A DNA stretch of 64,000 bases, taken from positions 310,001 to 374,000 of the forward strand of contig NZ_JBPOFB010000002.1 of the NCBI RefSeq assembly GCF_051251565.1. The letters run 5' to 3'. A program made the position numbers and the translations under genes. This document shows, in pieces, positions 34,813 through 44,347 of this stretch. The stretch's first letter is position 1. Every line of letters begins with the position of its first letter. Source of the DNA: Marivita sp051251565 (lineage in GTDB: Bacteria > Pseudomonadota > Alphaproteobacteria > Rhodobacterales > Rhodobacteraceae). The notes below the pieces were generated by a model. It saw only the letters and a program-made list of their open reading frames with translations, made no database searches and was not told the origin of the DNA.

Positions 34813-35256
34813 CTATGGTAGATCTTGCCCATGGGCAAGTTTTTGGCCACCCGGTTCGGCCACGGGCCGCGCCTCGATCAGTACGGTGGCCTGCGCCCAT
34901 GGATGATCGTCGGTCAGCGTGACATGAATGATGGCCTCGTGCCCCGGCGGGGTCAGCGCCTCAAGCCGCGTTTTGGCCCAGCCTGTGACCTCCATCACCG
35001 GCTGGCCGGTATGTAGATTGCGCACGGACATGTCTTTCCAGGCAATTCCCATGCGCAGGCCGGTGCCAAGCGCCTTGGAGCACGCCTCTTTCGCGGCCCA
35101 GCGTTTGGCATAGGTGCCCGCCACATCGCGGCGGCGCTCGGCCTTGCGCTGTTCGGTCTCGGTGAACACGCGGTTGCGAAAGCGGTCGCCGAACCGGGCC
35201 AGCGTGGCTGCGATGCGGTCGATATTGGCCAGATCGGTGCCGATGCCGATGATCAT
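34813..35256 (-). CDS. acpS: Holo-[acyl-carrier-protein] synthase
   Basis: 147 residues starting at the ATG at 35256 (GAGGGA upstream). It transfers the phosphopantetheine arm to ACP. The AcpS pattern is GIGTDLANIDRI, RVFTETE and KRWAAKEACSKALGTG, containing the Mg-binding Asp and Glu. Ten bases after the alpha/beta hydrolase gene ends. Near its 3' end is a 16-bp palindrome CTTGCCCATGGGCAAG. Confidence 0.94.
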   Translation of the reverse strand: MIIGIGTDLANIDRIAATLARFGDRFRNRVFTETEQRKAERRRDVAGTYAKRWAAKEACSKALGTGLRMGIAWKDMSVRNLHTGQPVMEVTGWAKTRLEALTPPGHEAIIHVTLTDDHPWAQATVLIEARPVAEPGGQKLAHGQDLP

Positions 35257-35266
35257 GTCATGTCCC

Positions 35267-36730
35267 TCAGGCGGCAAACATCGGAAAGCTGACGCCAAGC
35301 GCCCAAGCGAGGATCAGACCCAAGGCAAGCCCTGCCGTCAAGGGCCCCGCCTGTTTGCCAAAGGCGCGGCCCATCGCGCCGTGCACCAGAAAGAAAAGCA
35401 CAATCACCGGCGCGATCATGATGAGGAAAAACAGCCCCTCGAAATCCAGCGCAACGGCGATGCCCAGCGATACAAGCAGCGCGCCCCGCGAGGCGATGCG
35501 CCGCCAGATCGACGCTTTCCATGCCAGCATCGCGTCGGCCACCATGAACGGCACCGCACCAAGGGCGAGGGCGGCAATGATCGGCAACCGCTCGGGCACC
35601 GGAAAGAAGTTCGCGCCATAGCGGTCCAGCGCAAAACCAAACACGCCGATGCCCCAGACGCACAGTCCAACCAGCGCAAGGGGTTGGATGCGGCTCACAG
35701 GCAGCGCCTTATTCATCAAGCGTAGCATGAGCAAGGTGCACAGCCCGTAAAGCCCCAGATGGATTGCCAGATACTCTGCCACCAACACTGGCAAAAGATT
35801 GATCTCGAACAGGCTGGCCACACCGGGGGCAAGCAGCATCGGCGCGATCAGCACAGCGGCGAATGTCCGCATCGGCAGGTCCGGTTTTGCAGGCAGGTCG
35901 GTGGGCCGGGTGATCAGGCGCGCAATGGGCGCGGCCAGCACGGTGATCGCAGCCATGAGCGCCAGAAACGCCCAGCCGGTGGGCGGCACTGCGGCGGTGG
36001 TGTCCCGCCCATACGCGCGGTTCAGCCAAGCCAACGCCTCTGCCCGGCCTGCGCGTGATTGAAGGATTGCAACATGCTCGGTAAAGGGTGCCACCTGTGC
36101 CGATCGGATCACGCCTGCGGCTTGGGCAATGTCGCCCTCAACCGCATCCGGGTCGACCATCCGGGTGGCGCGCAGGCCAAAGTCTCGCAAGGGTGGTTCC
36201 CACTGGCCCGAGATCAGCAGCATGTCCTGCGGGAACGTCGCGGTCACCGCTTGCGAAAACGCTGAAAGCAGCACCAAAGGTCCGGTGCGGTCCGACACGT
36301 CAGCCACCCGCACCAGCACGTCTGTCGCCATTGAATGACCCAAAAGCGCGACGGGCCTTTCGTCGTCGGCCACATCGTCAATCACCGCAAGCGTTTGCGT
36401 CATCAGCCGTTGCGTGGTGCCGTCGATCCGGGTCACATCGCCGGACATCGGCAAGGGATGCGCGCCGTGGCCTTCAAAGTCGAACATATGCACCCGGTAG
36501 CCCGCCTGCGCGAGGGTCAGCCCGTAGCCCTGCATCATCTCGCGCGATCCGGCAAAGCCGTGCGCGATGACCACATGCGGCCCGTCCGCATCGCGGCGCT
36601 CCAACGTTGTGACCGGGGTGTCGCCGACATGGGTGGCGGTGTGGATCACACCCCAGCGCGCGGTTTCCAGCACGACACATGCGATCACGGCGATCACAAC
36701 CGCAAGGATCGTGCCCAGCTTGTGTGACAT
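35267..36730 (-). CDS. Alpha/beta hydrolase fused to a polytopic membrane domain
   Basis: 487 residues from the ATG at 36730. After one N-terminal membrane segment, residues ~35-240 form an alpha/beta hydrolase: VVIAHGFAGSREMMQGYG (oxyanion region) and the nucleophile elbow ALLGHSMATD, with Ser expected to be catalytic. From ~residue 245 to the end there are about seven to eight further transmembrane helices (for example FLALMAAITVLAAPIARLI and LLVSLGIAVALDFEGLFFL). Substrate unknown; lipid or lipoprotein-related chemistry is an inference from the membrane fusion. It lies between acpS and pdxJ. Confidence 0.75.
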   Translation of the reverse strand: MSHKLGTILAVVIAVIACVVLETARWGVIHTATHVGDTPVTTLERRDADGPHVVIAHGFAGSREMMQGYGLTLAQAGYRVHMFDFEGHGAHPLPMSGDVTRIDGTTQRLMTQTLAVIDDVADDERPVALLGHSMATDVLVRVADVSDRTGPLVLLSAFSQAVTATFPQDMLLISGQWEPPLRDFGLRATRMVDPDAVEGDIAQAAGVIRSAQVAPFTEHVAILQSRAGRAEALAWLNRAYGRDTTAAVPPTGWAFLALMAAITVLAAPIARLITRPTDLPAKPDLPMRTFAAVLIAPMLLAPGVASLFEINLLPVLVAEYLAIHLGLYGLCTLLMLRLMNKALPVSRIQPLALVGLCVWGIGVFGFALDRYGANFFPVPERLPIIAALALGAVPFMVADAMLAWKASIWRRIASRGALLVSLGIAVALDFEGLFFLIMIAPVIVLFFLVHGAMGRAFGKQAGPLTAGLALGLILAWALGVSFPMFAA

Positions 36731-36761
36731 CAGGTGTCCCACCGATGCGCCGCCCGTCGCA

Positions 36762-37526
36762 TCATGCGCGCGCGGCGTCCATCAGCTGGCGCATTTCGGT
36801 GATGGCCGGGCCAAGCCCGCGAAACACGGATTCGCCGATCAGGAAATGGCCGATGTTCAGTTCAACCACTTCGGGAAAGGCGGCAATCGGAGCAACGGTG
36901 TCGTAGTTAAGGCCATGGCCCGCGTGCACCTCAAGACCAAGCGCATGGGCATAGGCCGACATCTCCCGCATCATTTCCAGCTCGCGGTCGCGGGTTTGGA
37001 AATCGCCCTCGGCATGGGCATCGCAATAGGCCCCCGTGTGCAGCTCGATCACGTGCGCGCCGATCCGGTGCGCTGCGGCAATCTGGCGTTCGTCAGCGGC
37101 GATAAAGATCGACACCCGGCACCCGGCCTCGCGCAGCGGGGCGATGTAGCGTGCCAGCTTGGCTTCGTCCCGCGCCACTTCAAGCCCGCCTTCGGTGGTC
37201 CGTTCCTCGCGCTTTTCGGGCACGATGCACACCGCGTGGGGTTTGTGCCGCAGGGCGATTTTCTGCATTTCGTCTGTCGCGGCCATCTCGAAATTCAATG
37301 GCACACGCAGGGTGTCCATCAGGCGATCAATGTCGCTGTCGATGATGTGGCGGCGGTCTTCGCGCAGATGCGCGGTGATGCCGTCGGCTCCGGCCTCTTC
37401 GGCCAATTGCGCCGCGCGCACCGGATCGGGAAGAGCCCCGCCGCGCGCGTTGCGCAGGGTTGCCACGTGGTCGATATTCACGCCCAGCCGCAAGCGGCCT
37501 GCATATTCGGTCGCATGTTCCGTCAT
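36762..37526 (-). CDS. pdxJ: Pyridoxine 5'-phosphate synthase
   Basis: 254 residues, TIM-barrel enzyme that condenses 1-deoxy-D-xylulose 5-phosphate with 3-amino-2-oxopropyl phosphate in vitamin B6 synthesis. LGVNIDHVATLRNARGG, HLREDRRHI and LEVHAGHGLNYDTV, with catalytic Glu/His positions, are intact. The ATG at 37526 has GGAGGCGACA just upstream and is preferred to an ATG 12 bases earlier. Confidence 0.94.
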   Translation of the reverse strand: MTEHATEYAGRLRLGVNIDHVATLRNARGGALPDPVRAAQLAEEAGADGITAHLREDRRHIIDSDIDRLMDTLRVPLNFEMAATDEMQKIALRHKPHAVCIVPEKREERTTEGGLEVARDEAKLARYIAPLREAGCRVSIFIAADERQIAAAHRIGAHVIELHTGAYCDAHAEGDFQTRDRELEMMREMSAYAHALGLEVHAGHGLNYDTVAPIAAFPEVVELNIGHFLIGESVFRGLGPAITEMRQLMDAARA

Positions 37527-37552
37527 TGTCGCCTCCATACCTGAGGCGGAAC

Positions 37553-38206
37553 CTAGTCCGCCGCTGCCTTGTCGTCAGCCTGTTTCTTCTTTTTCTTCAA
37601 CGATGCCAGCTTGGCCTTGAGCGCACCCTTGCGGCGGTTCTGGTAGGCGCGGATCAGCGGTACGGAGAGGTAGTAACAGATCAGCCCGCAGAAAATGCCC
37701 GGCAGGATACCGCCCACCAGCCATGGAAAGAACACCTCGTCATAAAAGAGGCCCAGCCCTTCCCAATTGGCCGTGTCTTCTGTGAAGATCGCAAGGAAGT
37801 TGCGCCAAAGGTCTTCGCCCGCCTTGGCAAATTTGTAGCCAATGCTGCCATGGGCGTGCCGGATTTCGCCCATGCCCAGCAACCAATACCCGGTCTGGAG
37901 TGACGCAACGCTGATCGGCACATAGGTCAGCGGGTTGCCAAAGAATGTCGACAGCAGCGCGGCAAGGATATTGCCCCGCATGACCAAAGCAATGAGTCCC
38001 GCCGCCACAAAATGCATGCCATAGAACGGGGTGAATGTTGTCAGAACACCGGCAAAGATGCCGCGCGCGATGCGTTCGGGTGGATCGGGCAGGCGGTTCA
38101 GGCGGTGCTGGACATAACGGGCGGCACGTCCCCATCCGCCGCGGGGCCAAAGCGCCTCGCGGAGGGTGTTCAGGATCGATCGCCTGTCCCGCCGTTTGAA
38201 TACCAA
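37553..38206 (-). CDS. DUF2062 family membrane protein
   Basis: 217 residues, probably starting with TTG (AAGGGA upstream). Basic N terminus (MVFKRRDRRS), RIARGIFAGVLTTFTPFYGMHF characteristic of DUF2062, several hydrophobic helices, and a Lys-rich C-terminal tail (KKKKKQADDK). Function unknown; often near rsh and pdxJ in Rhodobacteraceae. It lies 20 bases after the rsh stop. Confidence 0.85.
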   Translation of the reverse strand: MVFKRRDRRSILNTLREALWPRGGWGRAARYVQHRLNRLPDPPERIARGIFAGVLTTFTPFYGMHFVAAGLIALVMRGNILAALLSTFFGNPLTYVPISVASLQTGYWLLGMGEIRHAHGSIGYKFAKAGEDLWRNFLAIFTEDTANWEGLGLFYDEVFFPWLVGGILPGIFCGLICYYLSVPLIRAYQNRRKGALKAKLASLKKKKKQADDKAAAD

Positions 38207-38226
38207 CTCGCGTCCCTTCGATCTTC

Positions 38227-40365
38227 CTATTCGGCCGCAGCCGCTTGGGTGGTCAATGCGGGATCCCGCCGCCGCACCACAGACGCAACATCACTTTCCG
38301 CTTCGAGCGCCGACATGACCGCATGCAGATGATTGGCATCCCTCAGGTCGATATCCAGAAGCAGTTTGTAAAAATCAGGTTTGCGATCCACAAAGTTCAG
38401 GTCCGAGATATTGGCCTTTTTCTCGCCGATCAATGTGCAAATCCGTCCCAGCACGCCCGCGTCGTTTCCAATGGTGAGTTCAAGGGAAACGGCATAGATG
38501 GGCGGGTGGTTCCCGGTTTCCCAATGCAGGTCAAGCCAGCGGGCGGGTTGGTCTTCGAACGCTGCCAGCGCGCCGCAATCGATCGAGTGAACGGTCACGC
38601 CTTTGCCCCGCTGTACGATGCCGACAATGCGTTCGCCGGGAAGCGGCTGACAGCAGGGCGCGCGGACAAAGGCCTGATCGTGATCAAGGCCGATTACAGC
38701 GCTTTGCATTTCGATAAAGTCCTGCGCGGCCGGGGCAAGGTCGGGATAAACGGCGGCGACTGCATCGCGGGCGGACATTTCGGCGCTGCCCAGACGGGCC
38801 AGCAATTCCTGTGCGTCGGGTATCCGAAGGTTGCGGGCGGCCATCTCAAGCACTTTGTCGCTGGCTTTCTTGCCAACGTTTTCAAACGCAGAGCGCGCGA
38901 GTTCGCGGCCCAGTTGCGCAAAGCGTTCGCGCCCGGCTTCGCGCAGTTCGCGGCGGATCGCGGATTTCGCCTTGCCGGTGGTGGCAATGTCGAGCCACGT
39001 CGCCTGTGGGGTCTGGCCCTCGGCGGTAACGATATCAACGGATTGCCCGTTCTTGAGCCGGGTCCAGAGCGGCACGCGAATGCCGTCAACCTTGGCGCCG
39101 ACGCAGCCCGATCCGATCCGGGTGTGGATCGCATAGGCAAAATCCAGCGGCGTCGCCCCGCGCGGCAGTTTCACAACATCCCCCTTGGGGGTGAAGCAGA
39201 ACACCTTGTCGGGGTACATTTCGAGCTTCACCGCCTCAAGGAAATCCTCGTGATCGTCTTCGCCGATGAATTGTTCGGTAAGGGATGCCACCCATTTCGC
39301 GGGATCGACGGCAAAGGGGTTTTCGCTGCGCACACCGTCACGGTAGGACCAATGCGCGGCGACGCCGGTTTCGGCCACATCGTGCATCTGGCGGGTGCGG
39401 ATCTGCACCTCGACCCGCTTGCCATCGCGGCCCGACACGGTGGTGTGGATTGATCGATAGCCGTTCTGTTTGGGTTCAGAGATGTAATCCTTGAACCGTC
39501 CGGGAATCGCCCGCCAGCGTTGGTGGATGACGCCCAGGGTGGCATAACAATCGGCCTTGGAGCGGGTGATGATGCGGAAACCGTAGATGTCGGAAAGACG
39601 GGAGAACCCGATTTCTTTTTCCTGCATCTTGCGCCAGATCGAATAGGGCTTTTTGGCGCGGCCAAACACCTCTGCCTCGATCCCGGCTTTTTCCAACTCG
39701 GTGCGCATATCGCCGGTGATCCGGTGAATGACGTCGCCGGTTTCCTTTTGCAGCGTGATAAAGCGGCGGATGATGCTTGCGCGGCCTTCGGGGTTGAGCA
39801 CGCGGAACGCGAGGTCTTCCAGTTCCTCGCGCATCCAGTGCATCCCCATGCGCCCGGCCAGTGGCGCAAAGATATCCATGGTTTCGCGGGCTTTTTGTGC
39901 CTGCTTTTCCGGGCGCATCGCCTTGATGGTGCGCATGTTGTGCAAACGGTCGGCAAGTTTGACCAGAATGACCCGCAGGTCCTTGGACATTGCCATGAAC
40001 AGCTTGCGGAAATTCTCGGCCTGCTTGGTTTCAGAGCTCGAGAGCTGAAGATTGGTCAGCTTGGTGACCCCATCGACCAATTCGGCCACTTCTTTGCCAA
40101 AGCGGGTAGAAACTTCGGCATAAGTGGATTTGGTATCTTCGATAGTGTCGTGCAGCAACGCGGTGATAATGGTGGCATCATCAAGCTGCTGTTCGGTCAG
40201 AATTGCAGCGACCGCGACAGGATGCGAGAAATACGGTTCACCCGAATGTCGGAACTGACCCTCATGCATGGCGCGGCCATATTCATAGGCCGCGCGGATC
40301 AGCGCCTCGTTGGTTTTCGGGTTGTAGTTGCGGACAAGCGCAACAAGGTCGTCAGCCGCGATCAT
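38227..40365 (-). CDS. RelA/SpoT homologue, bifunctional (p)ppGpp synthetase/hydrolase
   Basis: 712 residues. Controls the stringent response. HD hydrolase domain (~residues 45-160: FSHPVAVAAILTE, LLHDTIEDT), synthetase domain (~240-350: GYRSIHTTVSG, VEVQIRTRQMHDVAE), TGS domain (~390-450) and a C-terminal ACT domain. Both catalytic halves look complete, so this is probably the only long Rsh, as usual for alphaproteobacteria. Precedes rpoZ in the same transcript. Confidence 0.95.
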   Translation of the reverse strand: MIAADDLVALVRNYNPKTNEALIRAAYEYGRAMHEGQFRHSGEPYFSHPVAVAAILTEQQLDDATIITALLHDTIEDTKSTYAEVSTRFGKEVAELVDGVTKLTNLQLSSSETKQAENFRKLFMAMSKDLRVILVKLADRLHNMRTIKAMRPEKQAQKARETMDIFAPLAGRMGMHWMREELEDLAFRVLNPEGRASIIRRFITLQKETGDVIHRITGDMRTELEKAGIEAEVFGRAKKPYSIWRKMQEKEIGFSRLSDIYGFRIITRSKADCYATLGVIHQRWRAIPGRFKDYISEPKQNGYRSIHTTVSGRDGKRVEVQIRTRQMHDVAETGVAAHWSYRDGVRSENPFAVDPAKWVASLTEQFIGEDDHEDFLEAVKLEMYPDKVFCFTPKGDVVKLPRGATPLDFAYAIHTRIGSGCVGAKVDGIRVPLWTRLKNGQSVDIVTAEGQTPQATWLDIATTGKAKSAIRRELREAGRERFAQLGRELARSAFENVGKKASDKVLEMAARNLRIPDAQELLARLGSAEMSARDAVAAVYPDLAPAAQDFIEMQSAVIGLDHDQAFVRAPCCQPLPGERIVGIVQRGKGVTVHSIDCGALAAFEDQPARWLDLHWETGNHPPIYAVSLELTIGNDAGVLGRICTLIGEKKANISDLNFVDRKPDFYKLLLDIDLRDANHLHAVMSALEAESDVASVVRRRDPALTTQAAAAE

Positions 40366-40407
40366 CGGCGCCTCATTTTCATGCGGCCCACATCACGGCA
40401 GGCCACG

Positions 40408-40761
40408 TTAGCCCTGACCTTGCGCCTCCATCAAAGCGCGCAGCAGCTTTTCTTCGGAGAGGTCATCTTCGGCGGGCTTGTCGGGTTCTGCACCCATGAG
40501 CAACGCCATTGCGTCTTCTTCCGGTTCGTCCACTTCGATCTGGGTCTGATTCGATTCAATCAGACGTTCACGAAGTTCGTCTGCCGACTGAGTTTCGTCT
40601 GCAATCTCGCGCAGTGCAACAACCGGGTTCTTGTCGTTGTCACGATCAACGGTGATGGCCGCACCAGCGGTCACTTCGCGCGCGCGATGTGCAGCAAGCA
40701 TCACCAGCTCAAAACGATTTGGGACTTTATCAACGCAATCTTCAACCGTGACGCGGGCCAT
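40408..40761 (-). CDS. rpoZ: DNA-directed RNA polymerase omega subunit
   Basis: 117 residues. MARVTVEDCVDKVPNRFELVMLAAHRAREV is the conserved core that binds the beta' subunit; the acidic C-terminal ~40 residues (EEDAMALL, DKPAEDDLSEEKLL) are a lineage tail. The gene order folK, rpoZ, rsh is typical of alphaproteobacteria and places the polymerase subunit that binds ppGpp next to the synthetase gene. Confidence 0.94.
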   Translation of the reverse strand: MARVTVEDCVDKVPNRFELVMLAAHRAREVTAGAAITVDRDNDKNPVVALREIADETQSADELRERLIESNQTQIEVDEPEEDAMALLMGAEPDKPAEDDLSEEKLLRALMEAQGQG

Positions 40762-40835
40762 GGGAACTCCAATTCATCGGGCAGCCTTTGAGAGACTGAC
40801 AGATATATCTGCAATTGCGCGAATACAAGTCGATA

Positions 40836-41399
40836 TCAGGCACCAAGCATACGAATCTCGGCCAGATCCTCTGGCGAGAGCGCAGTGCACATCTCGGTCA
40901 CGGTCAGTTTGAGAACCGGATGGCGCCACTGTGCCGCAATATCGCGCAGCGGCACAAGGACAAATGCGCGGTCCTGTAGTCTGGGGTGGGGCAGGATCAG
41001 ATCGTCCGGGACCGCCGTGCGCTGGGCTTCGGGCGCAAGGTGGTGCCAGTGGGAGTAGGTGTCGCGGTCGGGCATGACCAAATCGCCACAGGCGATCAGG
41101 TCAAGATCAAGCGTCCGCATGCCCCAGCGTTGCTTGCGTTCCCTGCCGAACGACGCTTCGATTTTGTGAAGTTTGTTTAGCATGTCTTTAGGTGAGGTTG
41201 GCGACTTTAGATAGGCTGCGGCATTTACGTAATCGGGGCCTGCGCCGGGCGGAAAACAGGGCGTCTGGTAAAATGGGCTGACCGCCACAACCTCTATATT
41301 TTCTTGACCAATTGCCGCAATCGCCGCCCGGAGTGTTACACTAGGCGGATGATTGCTGGTTGGCAAATTAGCTCCTAAGGCGACGTAAAACTCGTTCAT
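40836..41399 (-). CDS. folK: 2-amino-4-hydroxy-6-hydroxymethyldihydropteridine pyrophosphokinase
   Basis: 187 residues. Folate pathway enzyme that pyrophosphorylates 6-hydroxymethyl-7,8-dihydropterin. FYVALGANLPTS at the N terminus and the HPPK signature RWGMRTLDLDLIACGD with its Asp pair are intact, followed by PHPRLQDRAFVLVPL. First gene of the block running through rpoZ and rsh, divergent from the NYN protein gene. Confidence 0.93.
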   Translation of the reverse strand: MNEFYVALGANLPTSNHPPSVTLRAAIAAIGQENIEVVAVSPFYQTPCFPPGAGPDYVNAAAYLKSPTSPKDMLNKLHKIEASFGRERKQRWGMRTLDLDLIACGDLVMPDRDTYSHWHHLAPEAQRTAVPDDLILPHPRLQDRAFVLVPLRDIAAQWRHPVLKLTVTEMCTALSPEDLAEIRMLGA

Positions 41400-41550
41400 A
41401 AAGTTGTCATATATGAGATGGTGACCGGAATTCGCACCTTGCGGTGCTACTTTGAATCATTAAATCACCCCTCGCGGCTTTGCCATACAACTTCGGACCA
41501 CCACTCCCGCAAGTCGGCCCGGTCGCACCTATTTTTGAAAGGCTCAATTC

Positions 41551-42123
41551 ATGTTCTATAAAGACGAGCGATTGGCGCTGTTTATTGATGGTTCCAATCT
41601 CTACGCGGCGGCAAAGTCACTTGGGTTTGACATTGACTACAAGCTGCTGCGCCAAGAGTTTGTGCGGCGTGGCAAGTTGCTGCGCGCATTTTATTACACC
41701 GCCCTGCTGGAAAATGACGAGTATTCGCCGATTCGCCCCTTGGTGGATTGGCTGCATTACAACGGCTTCAACATGCGGACGAAACCGGCCAAGGAATATA
41801 CCGACAGCCAAGGCCGCCGCAAGGTCAAGGGCAACATGGATATCGAGCTGACGGTCGATGCCATGGAATTGGCCGATCACGTGGATCATATCGTTCTGTT
41901 CTCTGGCGATGGCGATTTCCGGCCTCTGGTCGAAAGTCTGCAACGCAAGGGCGTGCGCGTGTCGGTGGTGTCCACCATCCGAAGCCAACCGCCGATGATC
42001 GCGGATGAACTGCGCCGTCAGGCCGACAACTTCATCGAACTTGACGAGCTGCGTGACGTCATCGGCCGTCCGCCGCGTGATCCGATGCCCGAGCGCGAAC
42101 CGGTCGCGGCCGAGCAGGAGTAA
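41551..42123 (+). CDS. LabA-like NYN-domain protein
   Basis: 190 residues, single NYN domain. LFIDGSNLYAAAKSLG (first acidic residue), KGNMDIELTVDAMELADHVDHIVLFSGDGDF (central Asp positions) and VSVVSTIRSQPP are the pattern of the LabA/DUF88 group of putative RNases, a different subfamily from the NYN protein at 551. Function unclear; LabA family members affect circadian gene expression in cyanobacteria. Divergent from folK. Confidence 0.85.
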   Translation: MFYKDERLALFIDGSNLYAAAKSLGFDIDYKLLRQEFVRRGKLLRAFYYTALLENDEYSPIRPLVDWLHYNGFNMRTKPAKEYTDSQGRRKVKGNMDIELTVDAMELADHVDHIVLFSGDGDFRPLVESLQRKGVRVSVVSTIRSQPPMIADELRRQADNFIELDELRDVIGRPPRDPMPEREPVAAEQE

Positions 42124-42147
42124 CTGTGGCCCAGCACCTGATGGCCC

Positions 42148-42585
42148 ATGTGGAGTGATCTTCTCGCGCTGAGCGGGCTCTTCGTGGTGGCGTTTGGTGC
42201 AGCAACCATCCTGCCCTTCCAATCAGAGATCGTGTTTATTGCGCTGCAATTGCGGGGCGATATCGCAATCGAGTGGATCATCCTGTTCGCCAGCGTTGGC
42301 AATATTCTGGGGTCTGGCCTGAACTACGGTTTGGGTCGGGTTCTGGAGCGCTATCGCGGACGTCGCTGGTTTCCGGTGTCCGAAACCCAGTTGGAGCGCG
42401 CCCGTGCGTGGTACCAGAAATGGGGCGTGTGGACCTTGTTGTTCAGCTGGGCTCCGTTGGGCGACGCGCTGACGATTGTGGCTGGGGTCATGCGGACGAA
42501 TATCTGGCTGTTTTTCCTGCTGATCAGCATTGCCAAAACCATCCGCTATATCGTTGTGGCGATGATCACGGCTGCGGCCTTCTAA
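42148..42585 (+). CDS. YqaA-family membrane protein
   Basis: 145 residues, about four transmembrane helices. FGAATILPFQSEIVFIALQL and GNILGSGLNYGLGR match the YqaA subgroup related to DedA/SNARE-associated proteins, thought to act in lipid or ion movement across the membrane. It follows the LabA-like gene by ~25 bases on the same strand; its 3' end overlaps the convergent MFS gene by 20 bases. Confidence 0.85.
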   Translation: MWSDLLALSGLFVVAFGAATILPFQSEIVFIALQLRGDIAIEWIILFASVGNILGSGLNYGLGRVLERYRGRRWFPVSETQLERARAWYQKWGVWTLLFSWAPLGDALTIVAGVMRTNIWLFFLLISIAKTIRYIVVAMITAAAF

Positions 42586-43819
42586 GGTCGGTATCTGTGG
42601 TTGCTGTCGGCAGGTCTCGGGCGGCGCGGGATATGCCCCAGTTCATGAAAACGGTCGTGCCGACGAAAAACGCGGCGATGCCGATGAACTGCGTTTCAAT
42701 CCCGACGCCAAGGTCGATCAACAGGCCGGTGAGGCCCGGCCCAATCGCTGATCCCAGCACCATCACCGCTGTCGCCATCGACTTGATCGATCCGATATGT
42801 GCGGTGCCGTAGAATTCGGCCCAGAACGCGTTGGGCAGCGTGGCATTCGCGCCAGAGGTCAAACCCAGAAACACAAACCCGACAACCAGCCCAAGCGGGC
42901 TACGGGTCAGCCCAAAGATCAGGAACGCGGCAACCATCGGCAGTTGGTAATAGGGGGTCAGCCGTGCTGTGCCCAGCTTGTCCAGCGCCCATCCCGACAG
43001 CACCATCGCGGCGATGCCGATGGCAGTGTAAAGCGGAAAGAAGCTCACAAAGACCAGATGCTCAAGGCCCTTTACCTCGGCCACATGGACCTGGTGAAAG
43101 AAGAACGCGGTGTTGAAGGCGGATGGCCCAAGAACGGCGGGCACCATGCACCAAAAGAGCGGATGCCGCAGCGCCTGCATCCGCCGCCAGTGGTGGCCCT
43201 GCATGCCGACGGACACGTCTGTTGCGGCGTGGGACGCCGGGGTGCGTTCCTGTGCCAGCAGCCGGGCCAGAACCGGCAGGGCACACAGGCAGATCACCGC
43301 GCCCAGTATCCAGATGTTTTGCCACGCAACCACGCTCATCGCTGCGACCACGGCCATTGGAACCAGCGCTTCGCCCAAGGCAAAACCCAATGATGCGATT
43401 GACAGCGCCCGCCCGCGCGTGGCGACAAACCAGCGGGCCATGGCAACCACAGCGATATGTGAACACATGCCCTGCCCAAAAAGCCGCAGCGCAAAGATGA
43501 TGACCGGCAAGGCCCAGACCCACGGGTTGAAGGCCATTGCCAGACAGGCAATGGCCAGTCCGATCAGCACGATGGGGGCAAGAAGGCGCACGCGGAACAG
43601 ATCGGTGAGACCGCCCGCCCAGACCATCACCGCCGCCGACGCCATTGTCCCGATCATGTAGATGCCGCCCCACGCCCCATGAGTCAGGTCAAAGCTCAGG
43701 CGGATTTCGCCTGCAAAGAGCGAGATGAAATAGGTCTGACCAAAGGACGACAGAAAGGTCAGCAGGGCTCCTGCTGTCAGAAAGGGCGCATTGGCGCGGA
43801 TAAAGTCAGTCAGGCGCAT
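42566..43819 (-). CDS. MFS transporter
   Basis: 417 residues, twelve predicted transmembrane helices. AGEIRLSFDLTHGAWGGIYMIGTM in helix 2 region and a central charged loop (~residue 195-215) are normal. Substrate not recognisable. Start ATG at 43819; a frame runs 14 codons farther upstream. It lies on the minus strand with a cytochrome c gene behind it. Confidence 0.85.
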   Translation of the reverse strand: MRLTDFIRANAPFLTAGALLTFLSSFGQTYFISLFAGEIRLSFDLTHGAWGGIYMIGTMASAAVMVWAGGLTDLFRVRLLAPIVLIGLAIACLAMAFNPWVWALPVIIFALRLFGQGMCSHIAVVAMARWFVATRGRALSIASLGFALGEALVPMAVVAAMSVVAWQNIWILGAVICLCALPVLARLLAQERTPASHAATDVSVGMQGHHWRRMQALRHPLFWCMVPAVLGPSAFNTAFFFHQVHVAEVKGLEHLVFVSFFPLYTAIGIAAMVLSGWALDKLGTARLTPYYQLPMVAAFLIFGLTRSPLGLVVGFVFLGLTSGANATLPNAFWAEFYGTAHIGSIKSMATAVMVLGSAIGPGLTGLLIDLGVGIETQFIGIAAFFVGTTVFMNWGISRAARDLPTATTDTDLRRPQP

Positions 43820-43879
43820 GTGTTTGCCATGCCCCCAACCTGGCTTTGTGGCAAGCCTCAAACGCGACGTAGCGCGGCG

Positions 43880-44347
43880 CTACGGGAGCGCGCGTGCGTC
43901 GATCTCGGTGTGGATGTCCTGAACCTCAGCGGGCCAGGTGCTTTTGATATAGGCCAGCACAGACACGATCTCGTTGTCGGTCATGACGTCGCCGAACCCG
44001 ATCATGTTCGATCTGTAGGTGCCGCCGACAATCGCCTCGGTCCCGTCGCGCACGATCCGGGTGAGCAACGCTGTGTCGTGGTGCCATGTGTGGCCTGTGG
44101 CGTCATGGGGCGGGGCGGGCAAATAGCCATCGGCATCGCGGCTTTGCCAATCGGGTTCCCCTTCGAGGTCAGCACCATGGCAACTTGCACAATATGTTCC
44201 GTAGAGGGCAGCCCCTTCGGCCACGCGCACCGGGTCGGTATAGGGCAAGGTCTGGGCGGTTTGTCCCTGGGTCCAGACCGGACCAATGAACACAGCTCCG
44301 GCAAGGGCGGCAGCGAGGGTCATGCTGGCCACAACGATCTTCTTCAC
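43880..44347 (-). CDS. Periplasmic or membrane-anchored class I c-type cytochrome
   Basis: 155 residues from a GTG at 44347, chosen because GGAGG lies 7 bases upstream. An N-terminal hydrophobic segment (~residues 4-22) acts as signal/anchor; heme attachment is CASCH at 53-57 and the axial Met lies in YRSNMIGFGDVMTD. An electron carrier; the redox partner is unknown. A hairpin CGTAGCGC-G-GCGCTACG (43868-43884) overlaps its stop. Confidence 0.85.
   Translation of the reverse strand: MKKIVVASMTLAAALAGAVFIGPVWTQGQTAQTLPYTDPVRVAEGAALYGTYCASCHGADLEGEPDWQSRDADGYLPAPPHDATGHTWHHDTALLTRIVRDGTEAIVGGTYRSNMIGFGDVMTDNEIVSVLAYIKSTWPAEVQDIHTEIDARALP

Noticed and set aside
34824..34839. 16-bp palindrome CTTGCCCATGGGCAAG as an operator or terminator
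   Set aside because: It is inside the acpS 3' end and encodes conserved-looking residues; no T-run follows. Probably incidental.
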